A DNA stretch of 64,000 bases from Tulasnella sp. 424 (taxonomy: Eukaryota > Basidiomycota > Agaricomycetes > Cantharellales > Tulasnellaceae): positions 70,907 through 134,906 of the forward strand of contig WSUB01000062.1 of the NCBI GenBank assembly GCA_019633425.1, given 5' to 3'. Below, piece by piece: positions 13,488 through 25,575 of this stretch; the first letter of the stretch is position 1, and every line of letters begins with the position of its first letter. The notes under the pieces are model-generated. The model was not told where the DNA came from, did no database searches, and saw only the letters and a program-made list of their open reading frames with translations. Both the position numbers and the translations under genes were made by a program.

Positions 13488-13911
13488 ACAAAGGGGGAGG
13501 GGAGTGAGACTCGGAGAGTAAAAAAGCTGTCGCGGCGGAGACCTCGGCGACTTCACATCACATCACATCTTCACTCTTCTCCCGCCGCGCAACCACGCCA
13601 GGTCCTCGACTCTGCATCCCGTTATATCCAATTCAGAGAACTATGGTTTAAGCCTTGCAATGGCACTTCCAGGTGATGACTTGTGAATATTTTTTGATTT
13701 TCCCCTCCGCATCTGGTACAGTCTACATGACACGCCACGAATGACAAGTCTGTGCAAGTAATTAGATACCGTCCATCAGATCATATTGGCTAGATTAAAT
13801 TTGGCATATATGTACTCTAGCTCAGCTAAAATAGTGCTTAAAGTGACCGATTCATGGAGTACATGGTAGCGGTTACCCTCCTATTATCAATCTATGCATA
13901 GATTCGATCCA
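13488..13911. other. Intergenic, no gene seen
   Basis: Contains the 5' flank of the acidic-protein gene and the 3' flank of the F-box-like gene. No supported ORF, RNA gene or repeat was seen. Confidence 0.5.
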
Positions 13912-15313
13912 CTACACCATAAAAAACAAATCGCTCTGCAGCCCCGCAATGCAATCCTGATTTGGGAACTTCCCAGAGCTACCTCGGGTAGCCTTGAGGA
14001 AGATATATACGCGAATTGGTGCCTGTCCCACCCGGGGCACGAAGTCTTTGAAAAAGTCCGGCCATTGGGAGTAGTTGTGGTCTCCAACATCAATTTCTAT
14101 CAAGGTCTTCCTTGTCTGGAGTTTATACGTTGATGGACCCAACTCTAGACAGAATGATGATTCTGTCATGGAATGAAGCACCGCCCATATCTTGGATCGG
14201 ATATAACCTTCAAGTTTGCTAGTGCATGCTGATACATTCCAATCCGAGGAAAACATCTGTATGCTAGCTGATGGTGAAAGTTGGAAGCAGTCAAGAGTAC
14301 TGCCCATGGCATGATTGGTGCCGCCGATATGGAGAAGCTGGAGGTTGGGCATGGGTAGGGGCTCTACTTGAGATTTGTTGTCTGGGCCTTCGTCCATGAG
14401 TCGGTCCACCCGGAGGATGCGAAGCCTCGGCGCACTCAAGACAATCGACTTGAGGGCCCCGAGTCTCACTTCCTCCAGCGGACATTCAATAGTTAGTTCT
14501 TCGAGCCGGGCGTACAGTGTCGGCATGGTGGGGAGTGCGCTGCCAATGAGGTGGATCCAACGTGGGGAAGGAATTCCGAGTGCAGAAGAGGTTTCATTGA
14601 ATGGAATATCTTCCGCTCCCCCTACTAGCAAGTTTTGGACCGTTGGGAGATGCGTCAAAAGTGGGGCCAATACCTGATTTCCAAGTGTCAGGTCGATCAT
14701 CAAACTCCCGATGCGACTCGACAATGGCAGAACCATGTCCATGAAATGACGCAGGCTTTCTTCTTCATCGCGTTTTGCTCTAATACAAAGCCTGGTCGAC
14801 TCTTTGGCTCGCGTGAGAGCGACCTTGATCATGTTTTTCGGCATTGTGGTGCTGATGAGGGACCAAAAGGGTGCGTAAGAGACGATGATGTCGTGCCACC
14901 TCCTATTCACCCTCTGGATGGAGTAGAGATCGCGGTAATAGAGCCAAAGGTCACGATAAGAGGCGTCCCCGGTGATGTCTGTGACCCAGTCGAAGTTGAC
15001 GGCGAGCTTGAGGATGTCTAGAAGGATTTCGTCCGGGAATTCCACGCGCAATAGGCGGTTCCGGTGTTGGAAAAGACGACCAAGGATAACATCCAGTGCT
15101 TTACTTGCTTTGCCTCCTCGCCGGCTTTCGCATTGTTGCGTTATGAAACTGTGACGTGGGGTTGGTGAGTCATGGCAGGAGTCACACTGGTGACTGGGAG
15201 AGGATCCGGTATCTCACTCACCGGTCGAGATCATTGAAACCGACACCGAATGCCTGAGCAGCAGTCTCATCTGCCAGGCGCTCTAACTCCAAGTGATTGA
15301 ATACCTCCTTCAT
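13912..15313 (-). CDS. F-box-like protein
   Basis: Two exons, 15313-15222 and 15148-13912 (intron of 73 nt), give 442 residues. The first exon supplies an ATG and a short helical leader (MKEVFNHLELERLADE), making the in-frame ATG at 15051 internal. An F-box-like helix follows at about residues 63-110, with FPDEILLDILKLAV and later VNRRWHDIIVSYAPFWS, the usual agaricomycete F-box layout of leader helix, F-box and a long diverged LRR-like region. F-box proteins recruit substrates to SCF ubiquitin ligases; the substrate of this one cannot be inferred. The remaining residues carry weak leucine-rich periodicity (PNLQLLHIGG, APRLRILRVDRL). The family is large and fast-evolving in agaricomycetes. 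Confidence 0.75.
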
Positions 15314-15601
15314 AGTTCGCAAGGCTGGGACTCGATTGATCCAAGTTTGGGTGAAGGTTGGTTGGTTGGTTGAATCTCCGTTTATTACCCGCAAGCAGAC
15401 AGCCTTAAGGGCGTCAAGGTGCGGGGGGTTTCCCCAGTACTATTTACATAGTAATAATTCAAAAATGTTAGAGAGAAATCGGGAGTCCATCGAGCAACGC
15501 AGAAGGGGGGGTGAGGAAATCGAGAAAGTCTAAACTATAGTGGCGGCGTTCCGGTCAAAGGCTTTGTGAGGAGCATAGAGAAGAACATAGAAGTACGCAT
15601 A

Positions 15602-15950
15602 CTACTTAACCTCTTCCGAGCGGTCCAAGGGTCCGCTCGGTAGTTTCCTGAAAGCATTCGTGTGGGCAAGGAATCGGCCCAAGGCTTTGATTCCGTCCTT
15701 TGTTCCGAAGATGTCGGCGAGGTTGAGGTCGGGTATGGCCTCTGAGAGTAGCTCTCTCGAGTTCTCGAAAAGTGGGCAGTCTTGGATGACATGAGTGCGA
15801 GTCTGGAAACGTTCTCCGCATGCGCAGCCGGTCTCCTCCGAGAGGACGAAGCGGTGGTAATATTCTCCTACGAATGCGTGACCCGTCCGGCACTGAGTGA
15901 GCCTTGCAGTTTGGGTGAAGGAATCACAAACCCGTGGGCCACGTGATGAG
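15602..15950 (-). mobile_element. 3' end of a degenerate retroelement (RNase H / zinc-knuckle tail)
   Basis: Minus-strand translation from about 15950 to a stop at 15604-15602 reads through ARLTQCRTGHAFVGEYYHRF, then a CACGERFQTRTHVIQDC block (Cys-X-Cys-Gly...His...Cys), and ends at DRSEEVK. This is the C-terminal tail following RNase H in non-LTR retrotransposons common in agaricomycetes. No reverse transcriptase or endonuclease part is present upstream, so it is a fragment. It lies between the F-box gene and the P450 pseudogene, marking a small insertion or decay zone. Confidence 0.65.
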
Positions 15951-16029
15951 GAAGAACGATTAGATCAGAGTCAACCCCTATCCGTCCCATTCGACCTCGT
16001 AACAATGGTCTCATTCTACGCCGGCGCTC

Positions 16030-16525
16030 CTACATTTGTGCATTAGCCGTTCTCTACGCTATTGTCCGTCACATTCGATGGAGGCGGGACATGAAGCGGA
16101 GGAATCCACAATGCTTGCCCTACCCACCGGAACCAAAGCCACTCCCCATCATTGGAAGTATGTCAGCCGATACTTATTACTCGGAATTGGGCCCAGGTTG
16201 ATACACCTGAATTGCTACAGGTGTTTTCGATATGCCTTATGCGAAGTCGGTGTTGACGTTCAACAAATAGAGGTATCTCTATGGTCAACTGATGTGGGTT
16301 GTTACCCCGGGACGACCATTCCTAGTTGTAAACGACTTCGAGACGGTCAAAGAGCTGTTTAGCCTGAGCGCTTCCTTAGAAAATACATGGCGCTTCAAAC
16401 TTGATCCAAACGTACTCGATCCTCGGGACTGGGCGTTTGGCCTCGGTCGTCGCATTTGCCCTAGTCGAGATCTCGCCATGAAAGGTGTTTGGGTCTCTGC
16501 AGTGCTTGTCTTATGGGCATTTTAA
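16030..16525 (+). pseudogene. Cytochrome P450 pseudogene with large internal deletion
   Basis: A membrane-anchor-like start (VLYAIVRHIRWRRD) leads into the proline-rich hinge (LPYPPEPKPLPIIG), followed by an intron at about 16148-16220 and the FDMP-type block of CYP N-termini. An in-frame TAG follows at about 16268. The frame then gives VVTPGRPFLVVNDFETVKEL, also N-terminal, and jumps directly to the C-terminal haem region LDPRDWAFGLGRRICPSRDL. The cysteine ligand is kept, but the usual Gly after Cys-Pro is Ser. About 300 residues of the core (helices C to K, including the ExxR motif) are missing. With the nonsense codon and the deletion it cannot encode a P450. Confidence 0.8.
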
Positions 16526-17192
16526 ATCAAGCCCAAGTTCGGTCGGAATATGGACCATGGATATGAGGCAACTGACAAGGGTAGGTTAGATTTTGGTTTC
16601 TTGGCGTGAGTCCCTCTCTACGTTCGATGAGATAGTGGTGAGCTGACAAATTATATCCTATAGCGTCGTGGTAATGTTACAGGCGAACACTGTCTTTCGA
16701 GTGTGAGTTTACTCCCAGGTCTGACAAGGTCAAGCACATGGCTGCCGAAAAGCAGATGAAAGGAGGATGTCCGTGAACCAAGCGACAAAACGTCACCCAC
16801 GTGCATAGTATAGAAACCCCTGTGATAGATACTTTTTTGTATTTCTGATTTCAAGCGGTGCTGAGGATGACCGCGTTCCGGATCGTGAAATGACGACGAT
16901 CGGTTTCCGTGACTCGTGCCTGCGTTATGTATGCGCTGTCCTATCTCTCTGAAGCTCTGAGTTGTACCAAACTGCTCCTCTAAAATTATTCAATGTCTTA
17001 CGCCCTCTGGCAACTGAAGATCCGGGCGAGAGTCTTTCGAGTCTTCGATTGCGCCCAAAGTGCCCACATTGAGGCGTGTGAACTGTGAGAATTGGGGAAG
17101 CAACTGGCCAATCACTCGCAGCACGTTGTCACACTCTCCATTCCCGTCCCAACTCTCTTCCCTACTTCGCCCACTTTCCCTCATTTGACCTC
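16526..17192. other. Intergenic, no gene seen
   Basis: This stretch separates the P450 pseudogene from the phosphatase gene and includes the phosphatase promoter. No coding frame with supporting motifs was found. Confidence 0.5.
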
Positions 17193-19766
17193 ATGGACGA
17201 CATAGAGCGAGCTGGCAGGGAAGGAGCCCGCCCCATCGCCCACGAGCAATATCCAGCCCATGATTTAAACGCAGACCGTTTCGATGAGGAACATGCACTC
17301 TTGCAAGACAATTCCTCGGCTCCCCTTACCGGCCTGAAAGCAGTCACATTGGAGATGGATAAAGAGGCTCAAGGAGGACTGGGCAATGATGCCTTGTATA
17401 GCACACGGAACCCGTCGTCAAAACCTCGATGGGCCCATGTATTGTCCTACAGCGGCGCTGTGCTCGCAGGCGTCTTGGCTACGCTGGCGGTCCAAGAGGT
17501 GACACAAACGTATTTGCCGTCCAGCTACAGAGGATACTGTCGACAGTCTTCATCGTCGTCCTCTTCTCCGGCCAATTTGGCGGACATGGCACCAACCGGT
17601 TTCCACTTCCCTCCCGCCTCACCCACCAACGGGCAACATACCACTTACTTCCCCTCCAACATTGGATACGCCGGACCAACACCGACGGGCAATGAAGCTG
17701 CTCTTGTCCAAACTGCACCTGCGTACCCAGTCCACACGGGTGCACCAAACCTCGTCGGCCCCGCAAGCATCGGGGGAGCCAAATCCGCAGACGATGTCCT
17801 GGCTGCAACGTCAAAGGGCAAGAAGCCGTTCGATATCTTCAAGCACTGGGGTAATTTGAGGTCAGGATCCGGCATCATGTGTCTTGTTATGTAATGGGCG
17901 GTGGCTTACAGCGGTATTCTTTGTAGCCCATGGTACTCTGTCCCCTCATCGACGTTCGGCTTGCCCCATACCTCGGCCGAGGCACCAGAAGGGTGTAAGG
18001 TTGTTGGATTGCACTTCCTTCATCGCCACGGTGCGCGTTACCCAACATCTTCCAAGGAAGGCCCGGAGAAGTTCAAGGACCAGCTTGAGGAGTTGGCGAA
18101 ACAAGGCAAGAAATGGAAGGCGAAGGGATCATTGGAGTTCTTGAATACCTGGTACAGCACCCTCAAAGCTCTTAGAAAACGCCCAAACTAACTTGCCCCG
18201 TTTGTTCCGAAAGGGAGTACGCTCTTGGAAATGAACTCCTAACACCCTTCGGTCGGCAACAAATGTGTAGGGGATCTCCGACGTTTGGAACTCTTGCTTT
18301 CCCATTTCCTAACTTCGTGAACCCCTAGACGATCTTGGAATCAACCTCCGCATCAAATATGGATTCCTTCTTAACAACTTCACCGATGCCCTTCCAGTCT
18401 TCCGGACCGAGTCTCAGTACGTGTCGGCAGTATGCCCTTGTAATCCTCTCGTCTAAACGATTTTTACCAACAGGGATCGAATGCTCCACTCAGCCGCCAA
18501 CTTTGCCATCGGGTTCTTCGGTTACCCTCACGAGGAGCAGTATTTGAATAGCATCACCTATGAGACCCCCGGTGTTAACAACACCTTGGCGCCATACATG
18601 ACTTGCCCCAACGCTAACGAAGGGACCAAAGCTCATAGAGCGCGATTCTTCCTGGCTGAGTGGGTCTCGAAGTATTTGAAGAAGGCGGCGAAGAGGCTGC
18701 AGAAGGATATTCACGGAATCGACATTGGTCCTCAGGAAGCATATAATTTCCAACAGGTGAGAATAGCAGAGGCAATGGGAACTGGTTTTCTGGGATCGAG
18801 TAACTGACACACCGCGTCTTTGTGTTTCCACCCAAGTTGTGCGCGTATGAGGTATGTCTCGTTACAACTCCGTGTCGAGATGCTTCTGAATGACTAATTG
18901 GTGCTCGGGTTTCCAGACTGTCGCTCTTGGCTACTCCAAGTTCTGCGAGCTCTTCACTGAAGAAGAGTGGGAAGGGTTCGAGTATGCAATGGACTTGTGG
19001 TTCTGGTACGTTTGGTGCCCCTGAGCTACCAAGTGTGTGGTGGAACTAATCACTACTCTCTCAAAGGTACGACTCCGCTTTTGGTTCACCTGTCGCGAGG
19101 ATCCAAGGCCTTGGCTATCTCCAAGAAATGGTCGCTCGCCTTACCCATACCCCAATCCCTATCCACAACTCTACGACCAACTCCACTCTCGACGACAACC
19201 CAATTACGTTCCCGCTGAACCAGGCGCTTTATGTCGATGCTACCCATGAAGTCGTCGTTCTCAACATCATCACTGCTCTGAATCTGTCCAACTTTGCCGA
19301 GACCGGACCTTTGCCTGCTGATCATATCCCCAAGAAGAAGAGTTTCGTGGCTAGCCAGTTGGCGCCGTTTGGGACCCACATACAGTTCCAACGTGAGTAT
19401 AATCTCGCATTCTTTTCAATACTATTCGTTTCTGATGACCTGGTTTTTGCAGTCCTCTCATGCGACTCCACGCCTGGCGACCAAATTCGTATCATCATCA
19501 ACGACGGCGTATCGCCTCTCACAGGAATCGAAGGCTGTCCCGAGAACAAGGACGGTTTATGTCCTGTCGACACGTTCGTCAAATCGCAAAAGAAGATTAT
19601 CAGCGAGACGGACTGGGAGTGGGGATGCTTTGGAGATTGGGAGGTTTTGCCTGGTACCGGGTGGAATACGACTACCGGAGACGCTCCTAGCAGAGATGAG
19701 GTCGGGAAAGACGGGAGCGGAGTCAGCAAAGGGAAGAAGCATGAGATCCGCGACATTGTTCGATGA
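17193..19766 (+). CDS. Membrane-anchored histidine acid phosphatase (phytase-like)
   Basis: Nine exons (introns 17861-17926, 18152-18213, 18267-18328, 18417-18473, 18757-18836, 18852-18916, 19006-19066, 19393-19452) give 686 residues. A hydrophilic N-terminus of about 75 residues precedes one membrane segment (HVLSYSGAVLAGVLATLAV), suggesting a type II anchor with the enzyme outside the cytosol, then a Ser/Pro/Gly-rich stalk. The catalytic domain starts at HWGNLSPWYSV; the active-site motif is LHFLHRHGARYPT, with the nucleophilic His in RHG. WEYALGNELLTPFGRQQM is the typical phytase-branch block. The second catalytic motif reads THEVVVLNIITAL, so the usual His-Asp is His-Glu here. The family removes phosphate from phytate or other monoesters. 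One exon (18837-18851) is only 15 nt. Confidence 0.88.
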
Positions 19767-20026
19767 GAGTTCCACGAATAATCATCACAAGGAGAGAATG
19801 ACGGATGCTTGATCGTTTTGCTGCATTTACGGACCCGCATTTCTCCATCATTGTTTATAATTCTTTTTCCATCCTTCATTGATGCTACTACGTCTCTCGT
19901 TCATATGACGGTACAACGAGGGCGGAAGGGTGCCACTAAATGCTACGGCAACAGCTCATATCGACTTCAATTTACAAAATACAAAGACTGCCAACGTTCT
20001 CCGACCCTTTCCCGTACGCCTCGACT

Positions 20027-21822
20027 TTAAAACACGGTCCCGTCGCTCTCGATCTCGATCGGAGGACCTCCGGTCTCGGGGCGCTTCTGCTTCGCGATCT
20101 CTCGTCCGCCTTTCCACGTGGCACTTTCGAGCACTTGAGCCAGAGTGAAGGGGAAGTTAAGTTTCTTGCGAATTCCGTCGGCGATGCGGTCACTATGAGA
20201 GGAAGAAATGGAACGTGAGATGGAGATATTCATCTGTTCAAGAGGAGAGGGTGAGTGAAGGATCACGACGTACAGCTCGATTACGGTCATTGCGCGCCAC
20301 TCGATTATAGCAGGGTGTGAAGGCGGGAGCTTGGGGAGTGAGGTTGGTGTCTCGCGGTACGAGGAGACTGCTCCTGGGCGGAGCGTTAGGACTTCAAAGT
20401 CCACGAGGAGTCCACCTGCGAAATGAGTTAGAGAAGTCGGGCCACGCAGAACGCTAGTAGGAGCATATTCTACGCACCGTTTCGGTACTCGGGTAAACCA
20501 GTCATATCCTCCATCCCTTCCACCTCCCACCCAAGGACCTTTTCGATCGGCTCCACAAGCGAATACGTCGTCCACTGAGTCAACTTGTGGAACGGTACCA
20601 AATCTTCCCCCGCAGCAGCTGGGCTTTTCGTTTTAACTCCAGGAGAGAACTTGACGTTGTCTGGGATGGAGTTCTTACGTTTCGGATTTCCGCTTCCCGC
20701 GAGGGAGGTGCATGGCCAGACGTCTCCGAGCGAGACGCCGCCGAGTTGCGTTCGGGAGGGGGGCCAGATGGAGTTGAGCCCTTCGATTAGGAGGCCGAAT
20801 AAGGAGGATATGTGGATTTTGGTGGCTCCTGTGGGAGAGGACACGGACTGGGTTTTAAGGAAGTCTGCGTGAGGGTGGTCAGGTGACATGTCAGATGATA
20901 CTTGGTCGACAAAGCGTTGCACGAGGTTGACGATACACGCACCAAGCATGTTTCCTGGTCTAGCGGAGTCTCCGAAGAACCCGGGTTGAGACTTGAGAGC
21001 TAAGCCGAGGTTGGCGAGCAAGCCCGTGCGTCCTTCGATCCCGCTCATTGGGTTGGATGAGGAAACCTGCATAGCTGCGGCAACCTTCTCTGTGGAGATC
21101 TTGTCCAATGCGGCGGCTAATCCGTGCAACATACGCAATCAGGCATCCGTCCATCACGAATTTCTTACTGGAAATCTCACCGTCAACTCGGAAAGGATCC
21201 TTCGCATCCGCACTGAAGAACCCATTGACAAACATATCAAAACTGGCCACAGCGAGACCTTCACTCCTGGAGAAGGAAGCAGAGGCCCCCTGTTCCGTGT
21301 ACTTCCATTGATTGCCAGCCCCTGCGTCGAGCAAGACCGAGACGAGGAACAAGTCGATGAGACGTTTGGCGATTTCAAGATCCGGTGGAGCGGGACTGGA
21401 CGATTTCCATGAGTCGATAAGGGGTTGGACGCGTGGTCTGCCGACATCAAAGTGTCTCCAGCGACTATGCGGAGGTATCTATGAGAGGCGCAGGGTGAGT
21501 TTAAGGGACGTTCACGGCAGATAGGTTTGTATAAATTTAGAAGCACCTTGCTGTAATCTGTTCCGAAATCTCGCTGCGACGGATCATAATATATCAGCCG
21601 AGAGGTCTGTAAAGGCTTCCTGTATGCACTCACTTGGATGATCTGACTGCAGAAATCGATCACTTCGCTCTCCTTCTCTGGATGGTATTCGAAGTACTCC
21701 AACTTGCCCTTTTGAGCGAGATTGTGCACCCGAGTACATCTCTCTCGAATAGCAGGTAGAGATCTCAAGTACTGAACTTGATTCGCAGCTGAAGATGCCA
21801 AATCGACGGTTTGGAGAGACAT
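20027..21822 (-). CDS. URC4: URC4-like uracil catabolism protein (DUF1688)
   Basis: Six exons (introns 21633-21574, 21546-21479, 21180-21117, 20477-20416, 20273-20193) total 486 residues. DUF1688 hallmarks are plain: YLRSLPAIRERCTRVHNLA near the N-terminus, RDFGTDYSKIPPHSRWRHFD across the second and third exons, then GRPRVQPLIDSW, and LTQWTTYSLVEPIE later. The second exon is only 27 nt (RDFGTDYSK). In yeasts with the URC pathway, Urc4 is needed to use uracil as a nitrogen source, but its chemistry is not settled. It is divergently placed from the ABC transporter with about 315 bases between starts. The other URC genes are not in this window. Confidence 0.85.
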
Positions 21823-22137
21823 CGGAAGAACTTGTATCTGGGGTTAGGAGAGTCAGGGGTTCGCGGCTGGTGGCGGCTATTGTGGGTGATGAGAACATGA
21901 TTCCCAAGCCACCGTAAATAGCAATCAACTGCGGTTCGCAGCAAACACCCCTTGCTTTGAACCGTTCACGACCTTCCATCACCCTCGACCTCTCTTCATG
22001 TCCATGTTCTAGCTCTTAACTACCACTCTGATATATTCATAAACATTTTCTCACTTCTACAAGTTTTCGGCTATTACTCGCAAGAGACGTAATCGCGCTT
22101 TTGAAATTCCTTTCCATAACCACTGGACTCGAGCCAG
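21823..22137. other. Divergent promoter region between URC4-like and ABC transporter genes
   Basis: These 315 bases separate two start codons facing away from each other, so they must hold both promoters. A CT-rich stretch lies near 22040-22070, as is common upstream of fungal starts. No specific factor site is claimed. Confidence 0.4.
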
Positions 22138-25100
22138 ATGGAGTCTAGTGAGTTTTGTTGCCACGTCATTCAAAAATTCTTCACTGACTATTACTCGACC
22201 TCTCTCCCCATCATCTCCGCCGCTGAACCAGAGCCATACGTTCGACCAAAGTTCAAATCGACCCCACCCAGCGACGAAAAGGCAAACGACCCCACAAACG
22301 GAGATTACGACCAACATGAACACGACGAGTCAAAACAAAAGCCCCTATCAAACACAAAGGGGAAATGGGGATTAGGCGGCAAATGGTCTCCGCTCCAAAC
22401 ACCCTCTGAACGGCTTGCTGCATGGGAGGCATCGCGTTTAACGAGTGATGGACCTCCTTTGCCAGCAAGTTATGCGCGTCCCCTCAGTGGAAGGAACATT
22501 GGCATTGCTGTACGACTGGCTCCCGCCACATTGGCTGAGCTCGTCCTGCTCTATTGGAATGCTGCCGGATTCGGGCTCATTCTCTACCTCTTGGGGAATG
22601 TGGTCACTGGGATGCGTAAGTAGAACGTGAAATTCCTTCCTACCTATTTACCTAACCCTATCTACGCGTCCTCAGTTCCAGCTTGGCACGCCGTCACGCT
22701 AGCAAACCTGCTTGATTGTGTGAGTGTTCAGTCTTTTTCAGTTCCCAGCCACGTCACTGACTGATTTGACTGGACATTCAGGTTCAAGACACCCTCGCTT
22801 CCAATGGGCCAATAGACAAACACCGAATCGTCAAACTGGCCCTTCTCAACCTATTCGCAGCTCAGGCCGAGCGAATCCTAGACGCACTTCTGTACGTGCA
22901 TGTGACGCTGCCCTCTATCGTTGATACTGACAACTTCATCATGAAATCAGGTACTATAATAACCAAAATGTCCGATACAATATTGACGAGAAGATTGAGT
23001 ACGCCTTCTTTTGGTTTCCGAGCAAGCAAGAAGCTAACGGAATTCAAATAACGCGTTCAGGTACCTGTATTTGAAGTCTCAGCTCACCTTAGACATCCCA
23101 ACCCTCTCCGATGACCGAGTGGCTCCGCTTCTGGCCGAAGCTGGTGCCTTTGCTGGATTTGAGAGCTTCACTTCCAGCAACGGTCAATACTCAAAGTCAC
23201 CTTCTCGTCAAATGGCCGCCCCGACAGACATGCTACGGGATATGTGAGAACCTGCCTACCTAACCTGCTTGCACGTCTTTTTGGTCTAATCCTTTTTTGG
23301 TCTGTTGTTAGCGTCGCATTGGTGTCCCGAAGCAGCGTCGTCATCCACACCGTCTTGGGAACCACGAAACACGGAAAATTCAGCCTCTCAACTGTCCTCT
23401 TCCTATTCATGTCATTCTTACCCTCCCTCCTCGGCCTCCTGACCATCGTCAACCACCACTGGCCACGATTTTTCTTACCCCCGATGACGAAGCGAGAGAT
23501 CCACGAACTCGGTCGGAACGGGCAGTACAAACAAGAAATTCTTCTCTTCGGACTCGGGGATTGGGTGATGGAGAAGTGGAAGCAGGCGAACGAGCTGACT
23601 AGACAGGAGAGGGATATGGCGAGAGATGATTTGTGGAAGACTGGTGTGAATATGGTTCGGGATAGTATCGAGTCGATTTGCTACGTGAGTCCCTCACAGT
23701 CTGTCTGGCCTATCGGTCTTTCAAGAGGAATAACACGCTGAGTTTACCATCCTTTACAGGCTCTTATCGCCCTTGGAGCATTCCCAACAACGATTTCGAT
23801 TGGAAACATGCGTCTTTGTCAAACGTGCGCCGATTCCTTGGTCAACATCATCAAGCATCTCAACGGCCAAATGGAGGAGCTCGTTCTCTACGTTTACCTC
23901 GGGACGGCGTTTATCGAGTCTTTGAGGATTCAAGAGACGCTTTTGAAATCGGAGGAAAAGCTTATCGACTATCAACCTGTTCAGCATTTGAGTGGAAGGA
24001 GCGGTATGAGGATTGAAGCTAGGTATGTGAGCCCGTTTGCGCTTCTGCGTTGGTAGGTGCTAGGCGTGGAGGACTAATGGGCCCTACACTAGAAACCTGT
24101 CGTTTACATATCCGGGGGCGACGACCCCGACACTCAAGAACATTAACATCGTCATCGAACCGGGAGAGACTCTTGCTATTGTTGGGTTCAACGGCGGCGG
24201 AAAGACAACTTTGGTCAAGGTAACTAGGAGACTGAGCCCTTCCAAACTTCGTAGTGCTTTTGACTCATTATCATCCGTCCCACAATTTCCTCTTTTAGGT
24301 CCTGATGGGTTTATACGACTGCGAAGGGACACTCCTGATCAACAACAAGCCAGCCTCATCGTACAGCAAATCATCGTTGCACGCTCATACGACAGCGTGT
24401 TTCCAAGATTACGCCAAGTATAATTTGACGGTCAAGGATAACGTCGGCACCGGGAATTACCTCAAGATTGACGACAAGGCTCTTATGATGGATGCGTTGA
24501 ATAAAGGAGGAGCGGCCGGGCTCGTCTCCAAATTCCCAAAGGGAATCGAAGAGGAGCTAGACAAATTCTGGAACCCTGCAAGAGGAGAAGATATGGCTCC
24601 AGCTCAAATTCCATCCCTCCCACCTCCACCACCTATGGGAGGAATGCCTCCCCCTGGACCGCCACCGCTTGGAGGTGAAAGAGGAGGGCGAGGACCCCCA
24701 GGACCTCCCGGTCCCATTCGTTTACCTACTTCTGGCCCCGTCCCGAAATCAAGGAAAGGGAAACATCAAATGCGTTTGCAGTTGAGAGATGCCAAGAGTT
24801 TGTCTGGAGGACAGTGGCAAAGGATTGCCCTTGCGAGAGCGTTTATGAGGTCTGATGAAGCGGACCTTGTTGTATTCGAGTGAGTGGGAATTCCTCTTTT
24901 TTTCCCGTGGACCGAAATGTTCGGGATCTGGAACAGACGAGGGAGTACTGATTTCGTTAACTCGGGTAGTGAACCGTCGGCGTCTCTCGATGCGCGGGCC
25001 GAACACGAGCTCTTTGAGAGAATTCATGCGTTGTCGCTTTCCGAGGCAGGAGAAAAGATACGGTATGTTGGAATGGGAGGTCCTGTCTTCCAATAGTTTG

Positions 25101-25304
25101 GTTGACAAAGCTTTCTTTTTGTGGCATGCATATAGAACGACGGTCTACGTCTCTCACAGGTTCAGCACGACTCGTCGAGCAGACAAAATCGCCGTGGTCG
25201 AAGAAGGCACTATCACCGAGCTGGGTTCTCATGATGAACTTATGAAGTTGGAAGGTCGATACGCCGAGTTTTTCAACTTGCAAGCGAAGGCCTTCGTGGA
25301 TTAA
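22138..25304 (+). CDS. Half-size ABC transporter with proline-rich insert in the ATPase domain
   Basis: Eleven exons (introns 22616-22675, 22720-22781, 22892-22950, 22999-23060, 23244-23311, 23685-23759, 24023-24092, 24220-24298, 24880-24969, 25063-25135) give 822 residues in one frame. Hydrophobic segments include [20 protein letters not shown] and a pair near [20 protein letters not shown], fewer and less regular than in a standard six-helix exporter. The ATPase domain has Walker [10 protein letters not shown], a Q-loop-like CFQDY, signature LSGGQWQR, Walker B LVVFDEPSASLD and H-loop [10 protein letters not shown]. About 85 residues rich in Pro and Gly ([16 protein letters not shown]) sit between the Q-loop and the signature, an unusual place. 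Export of a hydrophobic substrate is likely by analogy with ABCB proteins; the substrate is unknown. Confidence 0.82.
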
Positions 25305-25575
25305 AAGCCATCCGAAACTTCAATTTGCCGCCAGTAAATTCTGTTGGCCTCGATCGATTATACGTAAATACGCGCACGCGATGTTCCACCCAAAGAGGAT
25401 TCTCTATGTATAGCTATAGATAGCCAGATAATACGCTAGTCCGACTAATGGGGGAATATGTGTACTCTAAACGACGCCATACCATAGCAAGACAGTTACG
25501 AAAGCAACACGCGAGAAGCAAAGCGAATAGATAAGAGCGAAAAATGAGAACGGTCATCCGGCAGAGGTCGAAAGA

